Below, one piece after another: positions 15,114 to 20,474 of a stretch of DNA of 20,474 bases (position 1 is the first letter of the stretch; each line of letters opens with the position of its first letter). This stretch comes from CALWOS01 sp963595735. Lineage in GTDB: Bacteria > Bacillota > Clostridia > Oscillospirales > Oscillospiraceae. The translations under genes were made by a program, and so were the position numbers. The stretch covers positions 1 to 20,474 of the forward strand of contig CAVBJJ010000034.1 of assembly GCA_963595735.1 (NCBI GenBank), read 5' to 3'. A model generated the notes under the pieces. It saw only the letters and a list, made by a program, of their open reading frames with translations. It was not told the DNA's origin and made no database searches.

Positions 15114-15177
15114 CTCGCAGTGCCTGTCCCACAGACAGGTTCCTCGTCCAATCGATCAGTTTTCCCTTTACTGCCAC
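15101..15177 (-). other. spoIIE: Probable frameshifted N-terminus of spoIIE
   Basis: A GTG at 15175-15177 has AAGGAGG at ideal distance and opens VAVKGKLIDWTRNLSVGQAL then RVGAV, in a frame different from the rest of spoIIE. Removing one base from the five-base homopolymer (15100-15104) joins it directly to LGYLLYFGLGL of the main frame. A sequencing or assembly indel is the simplest explanation; a real mutation is possible. Confidence 0.65.
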
Positions 15178-15209
15178 AACTGATCCCTCCTTATTCCTTA
15201 CTGTCACGC

Positions 15210-15231
15210 ATTATACCGGCCCTTGGTCAAA
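15210..15231 (-). promoter_or_regulatory. Possible spoIIE promoter element with Spo0A-like box
   Basis: A TATAAT lies at 15210-15215 on the minus strand, 33 bases before the proposed GTG. TTTGACCAA at 15223-15231 matches the Spo0A box TTTGTCGAA at 7 of 9 positions. No consensus -35 lies at 17 bases, as for Spo0A-activated promoters. Confidence 0.35.
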
Positions 15232-15259
15232 AAGGCCGTCGTATACTGGAGAATCAGAA

Positions 15260-15294
15260 AAAAACCGCCGCATTTGTCCAATGCAGCGGTTTTT
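15260..15294 (-). terminator. Terminator after murC
   Basis: A 15-bp stem with one mismatch (15260-15274 with 15280-15294) and a 5-base loop lies 28 bases downstream of the murC stop. On the minus strand it ends in a run of seven Ts. A/T on both sides makes it potentially bidirectional. Confidence 0.88.
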
Positions 15295-15322
15295 GTGGGC
15301 AATCCTCCGGGAAAGGAAAAAT

Positions 15323-16699
15323 TCAGTTCTTCTCTGCCACGAGATCGTCGCCGATCTGGTAGACATTGCCTGCGCCAACAGTCAGGATGATGTCTCCCGG
15401 CGCGGCCGTAAAACGCAGGCTTTTTTCCAGCGCTTCAAAGTTGTCAAAAAACATACTGTTGGGGATCTCCCGGCTCAGGTCTGCGGAGCTGATGCCGATG
15501 GTGTTCTTCTCCCGCGCGGCATAGATCTCTGCCAGATAGGTGATCGTGGGACGGCGCAGCTGCTCCACAAATTCATGGAACAATGCCTTTGTGCGGGAAT
15601 AGGTGTGGGGCTGGAATACCAGAATGGTGCGGTTATAGCCCAGGTTTTCCACCGCGTCCAGCAGCACCTTTAATTCTCCGGGATGGTGGGCATAGTCGTC
15701 ATATACATCCGCGCCCTTGAATTTCCCCTTGAACTCGAACCGGCGTCCAGCTCCAGCAAAAGCGCCAAGACCATACTGCACCGCCAGCGGAGAAATACCA
15801 AGACAAATGGCGGAAGCCGCCGCCGCCAGCGCATTTTTCACATTATGGATGCCGGGAACCCGGAGGTTGACATGGGTAAACAGCTTGCCATCGAAATAGA
15901 TATCAAACTCCGTCTGGGCGCCGCGGGGAACGATGTTCATCGGGTACACCCGGGATTTGTCCGTCATACCAAAGGTAAACAGCTCCCGGTTCAGCGGTGC
16001 CAGAGCCTCCATCGTGTTGGCGTCGTCCCCGTTGCAGACAATGTGTCCGTCCGCCGGAACCAGCGAGGCAAACTTACGGAAGCTTTTCTGCACATCCGCC
16101 AGATCCTTGAAGAAGTCCAGGTGGTCTGCCTCGATATTCAAAATGACCGCGATGGTGGGATAAAAACTGTGGAAAGAGTTATAATACTCGCAACTTTCCA
16201 TGACGATGGTATTGCCGCGTCCCACACGGTGTCCCGCTTTCAGCAGCGGGAGCGTACCGCCGATCATGACCGTGGGGTCCTTTTCCGCCGCAATGAGGAT
16301 ATGGGTACACATGGATGTGGTCGTGGTTTTTCCGTGGGTACCGGCGATACACAGGGCGTTGCGGTAGTCCCGCATAATCGCACCCCAGGCCTGGCTGCGT
16401 TCATACACGGGAATTCCCCGCTCCCGCGCCGCGATGATCTCGGGATTGTCGTCCCGCACCGCCGCGGTGCGCACCAGAAAATCGGTTCCCTCCTGAATAT
16501 TCGCAGGGTCATGCCCAATATGCACGGTCACGCCCAGGCTGCGCAGATGCTCCACAGAGCCGTTTTCCTGCAAATCGGAACCGGAGATATCCAGTCCCAT
16601 GCCCGCGAGCACTTCTGCCAGAGGAGACATGGAAACGCCGCCGATCCCGATCAGATAACCCCGGCGGCCGGGGCGCATATAAGATTCAAAGCCTGTCAT
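15323..16699 (-). CDS. murC: UDP-N-acetylmuramate--L-alanine ligase
   Basis: The 458-residue product has the Mur ligase layout. The N-terminal Rossmann domain contains YLIGIGGVSMSPLAEVL. The central ATPase domain carries the P-loop AGTHGKTTTTSM and the metal-binding region with SCEYYNSFHSFYPTIAVI and NIEADHLDFF. The C-terminal domain has YDDYAHHPGELKVLLDA and VFQPHTYSRTKALFHEF. MurC adds L-alanine to UDP-MurNAc using ATP, the first step of the peptidoglycan stem peptide, in the cytoplasm. Length is normal. The ATG at 16697-16699 is preceded by a modest AGAGG. It has its own promoter upstream and terminator downstream, so it is probably monocistronic. Confidence 0.97.
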   Translation of the reverse strand: MTGFESYMRPGRRGYLIGIGGVSMSPLAEVLAGMGLDISGSDLQENGSVEHLRSLGVTVHIGHDPANIQEGTDFLVRTAAVRDDNPEIIAARERGIPVYERSQAWGAIMRDYRNALCIAGTHGKTTTTSMCTHILIAAEKDPTVMIGGTLPLLKAGHRVGRGNTIVMESCEYYNSFHSFYPTIAVILNIEADHLDFFKDLADVQKSFRKFASLVPADGHIVCNGDDANTMEALAPLNRELFTFGMTDKSRVYPMNIVPRGAQTEFDIYFDGKLFTHVNLRVPGIHNVKNALAAAASAICLGISPLAVQYGLGAFAGAGRRFEFKGKFKGADVYDDYAHHPGELKVLLDAVENLGYNRTILVFQPHTYSRTKALFHEFVEQLRRPTITYLAEIYAAREKNTIGISSADLSREIPNSMFFDNFEALEKSLRFTAAPGDIILTVGAGNVYQIGDDLVAEKN

Positions 16700-16756
16700 A
16701 TTATTGCCTCTATTCTGCTTTTAATTTTTGTTGGGTTTCTCAAAACTTTTCTTTAT

Positions 16757-16785
16757 ATTATAAGCGACAAACGCGGCAATTACAA
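16757..16785 (-). promoter_or_regulatory. Sigma-A promoter of murC
   Basis: The -35 TTGTAA (16780-16785) and -10 TATAAT (16757-16762) are 17 bases apart. The promoter lies about 58 bases upstream of the murC start. Confidence 0.83.
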
Positions 16786-16846
16786 GTGCTTTTCCCCGCT
16801 TATCCGCCGCATATTGTGCGAAACATCCCAACGCAAAGAAAAAATG

Positions 16847-16889
16847 ACTGCGCGCGTCTTCCCGCTCCCTTGGGAAAAACGCGCGCAGT
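16847..16889 (-). terminator. Terminator after the 989-residue SLH gene
   Basis: A perfect 11-bp GC-rich stem (16847-16857 with 16879-16889) has a further inner TTCCC/GGGAA pairing. On the minus strand it is followed after CA by six Ts. It lies 52 bases after the SLH gene stop. Confidence 0.85.
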
Positions 16890-16941
16890 GTTTCATGGCT
16901 GATATTTGCTTTTGGACAAGGGGAAAGCTTTGCTTATCCGA

Positions 16942-17285
16942 TCACTTGCTCTGATACGCCCGATATAGGAACGTAACGATCTGGGCACGGGTGCAGGTGT
17001 CCTCCGGGGAGAACTGCACCTCTCCCGTTCCCTTGGTCACGCCGTTTTCCACCGCCCATGCCACCGCGTCTGCGTAGTAGCTGTCTGCGGGGACATCCCG
17101 GAAGTCCGCCTTGCTCGCCGCTATCTTGCCGACTGCGCGGAACAGGAAGGTGACCGCCTGGGCGCGGGTGCAGCTATCCTCCGGAGAGAAGTGCTCTGCA
17201 TCGGTGCCAAGGGTGATTTTATTCTCCACTGCCCACGCCACCGCTTTGGCATAGTAGCTGTCCGCGGGGACATCGGAAAAGCTGC
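16942..17285 (-). repeat. 3'-end SLH segment duplicated at 20131-20474
   Basis: This 344-base stretch aligns without indel to 20131-20474, with about 23 differences by eye (about 93 percent identity), mostly synonymous. It encodes the last two SLH domains of each protein. Confidence 0.9.
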
Positions 17286-19911
17286 TGACCTGCTTCGGCG
17301 CGGGAGTTCCGGCTGCACGCCAGAGGAAGGTGACGATCTGGGCGCGGGTGCAGTTGCCATTGGGGTCAAACAGACCGTTGCCGATGCCCTGGGTCACATC
17401 CTTTTCCACCGCCCACTTGACCAGTTCGTAGTAGTAGGCGTCGTTGGGAACATCATAAAATGCGTTCAGAACACTGTTGTCCTCTGCAAAAACCGCCTTG
17501 ACATCGACCTTTCCGGCGGGCATGGTAAAGCTGTATTTCCCGTCCGTTTTGTCGGTCAGCGTCAGGGCATTGCCCTTACTGTCTGTCACAGTGAGCGTTT
17601 CCAGCGCATAGCCGCTGTCGGGCTTGGCCGTGAGCGTTACGGTATTCCCGCGTCCGGCATAGCGGACACTGGCCGTCACTGTGCCGTGCTGCGCATCCAG
17701 CACCTGCACCGCATAGCTGGAAGAGCCGGAGGAAGACGCGCGCTTTTTCACCGTGACTGTGATCGTCCCGCGCAGTGGATCGCTTGCATAGTTGCTGTTG
17801 TCGGCGACAAAGCAATAGTCAAGCTCTGCTGTGTCACCGGCTTTCAGACTGTCCAGCAGGGGCAAAAGCGCCTCCGCGGTGACCGTCCGTACTTCTGTTT
17901 CGCCCGGAAGCTTGCAGCTATACTGGAGCGACCCGGTCACGGTCTCTCCCCTGACGCCTGCAAAGCCGGGCGCACGGAAACTGCTGCCCGCTCCGGCATA
18001 CAGGGTCTGCCGGAGAACCGAGGAATCGGCAAGCACCGCCGTGGCGCAGGTAATGTCGGCGCGCAGACCGGTCAGATCTGTCGGCTGCGTGCGCAGGATA
18101 TATTTATGGGCGTCCGCGCCGCGCAGGGCAAAGCTGCCGCCGTCCACCGTAACCGCCTTATCCTTGCCTGCATCGGCATCGGCAAAATGGGCGCTGATGT
18201 CGGAAGCAACGAGAGAGACATCATCCCCCTCCCGAATGCCCTCCACCGTTCCCGCAGTCAGGGTCGCCGTATTTGTGCCATCATAGACTTTATTCTGCGC
18301 TGTCACACCGCTGACGATAACAGGAACTTGCTGCGCCTCGCGAAATACCACAGGCGCATTGCCGCTCTGGACGCGGGAAGCATCCGTCTCGCTCTTTACA
18401 GAGCCGCTTTCCTCCATGTTCGTTCCCAGCTGCAGCGTTCCCGCAATGTACAGTGCCGTATTCCCGGCGCAGCCGGTGTTGAACTTTGCGATCCCGTCCA
18501 AAAAGGCTGCGGCAACAGCGTCTTTTGTATACAGCTTGACCAGCGGCTCGTGATTTTCATCCGCCGGGAACACAACAGGGGTATACTCCCCCCAGTCCCA
18601 GGAAACATCCAAGGCGCCGCCGCTGACAGTCATGGTGTTGCACCCAATGGCGGAATTGGCATACAAAGTGCTGTTATATTCATATACCGGCTCCTGCACG
18701 GTAAGGCTGCCTCCGGTCAGCGTCAGAGTCTTTGCACTGATTCGTCCACACTGCACGGTACCGCCGTCCACCGTGAACACACGCGCACCGTAGATGGAAC
18801 CCGCTGCGGTGACCACCGTATCGCTCCCGGACACGGTAAACATCGACTGCTGCTCACCGGCGTTATAGCTGGACATATAAACGCCGCCGTCCAGAAGCTG
18901 CACGGTGCCGCCGCTGATCTCAATATTTCCGAGCTTCCCCGCAAGCGGTTTGCCGCCAACGCTATTATACTCCACGGATAAAGCGTAGCCTATGTCCCCT
19001 TGATGCACGGCCTTGCACTTTCCGCCGGTCTGATAGAAGCTTCCATTGCTTATGTAAATAGCATGAGTCGCCGTGGCCAGAAGCTCCGCATTGTCCGAAA
19101 TCTGCAGATCGCCATTTATCATATAAATCCCGTAGGTCAAGCCCTCGCCTTTCATCTCGGGAACACATTTCACCTGCAGCTTTCCGTTACCGGAAACCGC
19201 AATGTTTCCCTTGTAGCTATCCACACCGCCGGAAAAAGAGCAATGCACTTCTTCATCCCCTGTGTCAACGGACTTTCCTCCCACTGCGGTCAGGCTGCCG
19301 CCGCTTATGGAAAGACTTCCCCCATCCTCTATGACAAGGCCATAAGAAAAGGCGATGTCCGCAGAGCTGGCTTCGCCGCCGGTGGCCTCGACCATTCCGC
19401 TTTGGATCCGGAGCGCACCCTTGGCGCAAAGCGCCGCGGAGTATGTCCAGGCATCGCCGGTGTTCTTATGCGCACCGGCCTGTACGGAAAGCGTACCGGT
19501 TTCCTTTTCCTCGCCGCGAATGGTCAGGTCTCCCTCGGCATAAATGCCATAGACGGAGATCTTAGTGTTATATGACCCATTCACGGACACTGCTGCATCT
19601 CCGCCTGCGATGCGGTTGGAGCTTCCATCCGCCAGCACGATGGTCGCCCCATCGGGCATCTTGACCGCAGTCGTCGCCGCAGTCAGGAAGCGGATCCCTT
19701 TCAGTGTCAGGGTTTTGGTGCGGCTGTCCCAGGTAGAATCCGCCGCGCCGTTTTCTTTTGCCGCATTGAGCAGGGCAAGCGCCGCCGCGCCGTTATCAGC
19801 AGCGGTAAAATCCGCCATCTCTGTCGCACCAGCATCCGCAAATGCCATGACCGGAAACAGCGCCAGCACCATGCACAGAGCAAGCAGCATAGTTAATGCT
19901 TTCTTTTTCAT
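16942..19911 (-). CDS. Secreted surface protein: beta-helix-like repeats, YDG domain, bacterial repeat domain, three SLH domains
   Basis: The 989-residue product begins with a signal peptide (KKKALTMLLALCMVLALFP, cleavage after AFA near residue 25). Residues ~60-450 are beta-strand repeats with many SGGSLT/ISGGTV-type turns, as in right-handed beta-helix proteins. A YDG-type domain follows at ~530-620 (NKVYDGTNTATLTAG). A bacterial repeat module occupies ~732-808 (GTVTASVRYAGRGNTVTLTA, MPAGKVDVKAVF). Three SLH domains fill 815-989 (FYDVPNDAYYYELVKWAVEK, FSDVPADSYYAKAVAWAVEN, FRDVPADSYYADAVAWAVEN). It should be anchored to the cell wall. The ATG at 19909-19911 has GGAGGTGTGAGG ahead; an upstream in-frame ATG at 19968 would lack such a site. 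A role as adhesin or cell-surface structure is inference. Confidence 0.92.
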   Translation of the reverse strand: MKKKALTMLLALCMVLALFPVMAFADAGATEMADFTAADNGAAALALLNAAKENGAADSTWDSRTKTLTLKGIRFLTAATTAVKMPDGATIVLADGSSNRIAGGDAAVSVNGSYNTKISVYGIYAEGDLTIRGEEKETGTLSVQAGAHKNTGDAWTYSAALCAKGALRIQSGMVEATGGEASSADIAFSYGLVIEDGGSLSISGGSLTAVGGKSVDTGDEEVHCSFSGGVDSYKGNIAVSGNGKLQVKCVPEMKGEGLTYGIYMINGDLQISDNAELLATATHAIYISNGSFYQTGGKCKAVHQGDIGYALSVEYNSVGGKPLAGKLGNIEISGGTVQLLDGGVYMSSYNAGEQQSMFTVSGSDTVVTAAGSIYGARVFTVDGGTVQCGRISAKTLTLTGGSLTVQEPVYEYNSTLYANSAIGCNTMTVSGGALDVSWDWGEYTPVVFPADENHEPLVKLYTKDAVAAAFLDGIAKFNTGCAGNTALYIAGTLQLGTNMEESGSVKSETDASRVQSGNAPVVFREAQQVPVIVSGVTAQNKVYDGTNTATLTAGTVEGIREGDDVSLVASDISAHFADADAGKDKAVTVDGGSFALRGADAHKYILRTQPTDLTGLRADITCATAVLADSSVLRQTLYAGAGSSFRAPGFAGVRGETVTGSLQYSCKLPGETEVRTVTAEALLPLLDSLKAGDTAELDYCFVADNSNYASDPLRGTITVTVKKRASSSGSSSYAVQVLDAQHGTVTASVRYAGRGNTVTLTAKPDSGYALETLTVTDSKGNALTLTDKTDGKYSFTMPAGKVDVKAVFAEDNSVLNAFYDVPNDAYYYELVKWAVEKDVTQGIGNGLFDPNGNCTRAQIVTFLWRAAGTPAPKQVSSFSDVPADSYYAKAVAWAVENKITLGTDAEHFSPEDSCTRAQAVTFLFRAVGKIAASKADFRDVPADSYYADAVAWAVENGVTKGTGEVQFSPEDTCTRAQIVTFLYRAYQSK

Positions 19912-19962
19912 CCTCACACCTCCATGTGTGTGCGTTTTCATTTCTCTCTTGTTTTTCCTGGC

Positions 19963-20000
19963 GTCCAAAGAAGTCCAGGAACGCGCGGACTTCTTTGGAC
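19963..20000. other. 14-bp inverted repeat between the two SLH genes
   Basis: Perfect arms 19963-19976 and 19987-20000 have a 10-base loop. In minus orientation there is no T-tract, so it is not a classical terminator of the upstream SLH gene. It lies in the likely leader of the 989-residue SLH gene, 52 bases before its start, and could be an mRNA-stabilising or regulatory hairpin. Confidence 0.55.
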
Positions 20001-20130
20001 TGTGTTTTCGGTGGGTTTCCCCGCCGTTCCCCCGCTGCCGCGGAATCCCCCTCCGGGCAGCTTTGTTTTGGCCAAGCTCTGCTCTTGGCGTCCCCCCTTT
20101 GCCGTTCTGCCGCAGTGGCGGCAGTGCCTT

Positions 20131-20474
20131 TTACTTGCCCTGGTATGCCCGATACAGGAAAGTAACGATCTGGGCACGGGTGCAGGTGTCCTCCGGGGAG
20201 AACCGTCCCTCTCCCGTTCCCTTGGTCACGCCGTTTTCCACCGCCCATGCCACCGCGTCTGCATAGTAGCTGTCTGCGGGGACATCCCGGAAGTCGGCCT
20301 TGCTCGCCGCCGTCTTGCCGACCGCACGGAACAGGAAGGTGACCGCCTGGGCGCGGGTACAGGTATCCTCCGGAGAGAAATGCTCCGCATCGGTACCGAG
20401 GGTGATTTTGTTCTCCACCGCCCACGCCACCGCTTTGGCATAGTAGCTGTCCGCGGGGACATCGGAAAAGCTGC
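20131..20474 (-). CDS. SLH-domain surface protein, C-terminal part only (cut by window edge)
   Basis: The last 114 codons of a gene that continues beyond the right edge. They encode the end of one SLH lead-in (FSDVPADSYYAKAVAWAVEN), an SLH body with HFSPEDTCTRAQAVTFLFRA, and a final complete SLH domain ending FLYRAYQGK. The frame is open to the window end; an internal GTG at about 20430 is only a codon within the domain. It is transcribed towards the neighbouring 989-residue SLH gene and nearly identical to its 3' end, so the two are tandem paralogues, recently duplicated or kept alike by gene conversion. What its N-terminal part does cannot be seen. Between the genes (19912-20130) only hairpins without T-tracts are visible. 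Confidence 0.93.
   Translation of the reverse strand, partial: SFSDVPADSYYAKAVAWAVENKITLGTDAEHFSPEDTCTRAQAVTFLFRAVGKTAASKADFRDVPADSYYADAVAWAVENGVTKGTGEGRFSPEDTCTRAQIVTFLYRAYQGK

Noticed and set aside
12594..15362. Open frame of 922 codons on the plus strand opposite spoIIE
   Set aside because: Pro/Gln/His-rich shadow translation of a well-supported spoIIE gene, crossing the N gap and the spoIIE terminator region.
15683..16954. Open frame of 423 codons on the plus strand opposite murC
   Set aside because: Antisense to a complete murC and running through its promoter and the neighbouring terminator.
17191..18981. Open frame of 596 codons on the plus strand opposite the SLH gene
   Set aside because: Antisense shadow without start signal or domain; the minus-strand protein has a signal peptide and clear SLH domains.
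20071..20124. Short hairpins (20071-20089 and 20107-20124) as terminator of the right-edge SLH gene
   Set aside because: Stems of only 6-7 bp and no T-tract on the minus strand.
16942..20474. Plus-strand or CRISPR-like reading of the regular repeats in the SLH genes
   Set aside because: The periodicity follows protein domains of about 60 codons, with no short identical repeats and unique spacers.

Overview
The window looks like a piece of a GC-rich, endospore-forming gut Clostridia genome, most likely of the Oscillospiraceae/Flavonifractor/Oscillibacter type. The reasons are a spoIIE gene, several SLH-domain surface proteins of the style common in that group, and Firmicutes-type ribosome binding sites and promoters. 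The taxonomic call is inference. Every supported gene lies on the minus strand, so the biological reading direction runs from high to low coordinates. Two runs of ten Ns (5388-5397 and 12879-12888) are assembly gaps. Reading frames across the second one show that ten is a placeholder, not the true length.

Positions 1 to about 12145 are the accessory region, read here as one end of an integrative and conjugative (or mobilisable) element. In transcription order it holds a tandem ribbon-helix-helix DNA-binding protein, a strong hairpin terminator, a DUF3991/Toprim primase-like protein, a large secreted Cys-rich-repeat plus SLH protein (cargo), and a single-stranded DNA-binding protein. A tightly overlapped maintenance operon follows: ParB-like protein, a small unknown protein, a coiled-coil unknown protein, a DUF4240 protein, ParM and ParR. 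After these come a cytosine-5 DNA methyltransferase, an amidoligase, a small partner protein and a gamma-glutamylcyclotransferase-like protein that runs off the left edge. Most joins between ssb and the left edge are 1-14 base overlaps, so these genes are probably one translationally coupled transcript. No relaxase, type IV secretion gene or integrase is visible; they would have to lie to the left of the window.

Positions about 12145 to 12516 are the junction with the chromosome. They hold a T-arm-like 5-7-5 inverted repeat (candidate attachment site remnant), the terminator of a tRNA gene, tRNA-Arg(CCG) with encoded CCA, and its consensus promoter. From 12517 rightward the genes are chromosomal: a small membrane protein following spoIIE, spoIIE itself (with an assembly gap at its 3' end and a probable one-base frameshift near its 5' end), murC with a clear promoter and terminator, a 989-residue SLH surface protein, and the 3' end of a second SLH protein. 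The ends of those two SLH genes are about 93 percent identical over 344 bases without an indel.

The most interesting block is the methyltransferase / amidoligase / small protein / gamma-glutamylcyclotransferase cassette at 1-2810. It looks like a peptide-bond-forming and gamma-glutamyl-trimming pair carried by a mobile element. A possible terminator-versus-start-codon RNA switch ahead of the primase gene and the eight-unit His/Cys repeat array of the SLH cargo protein also deserve attention.
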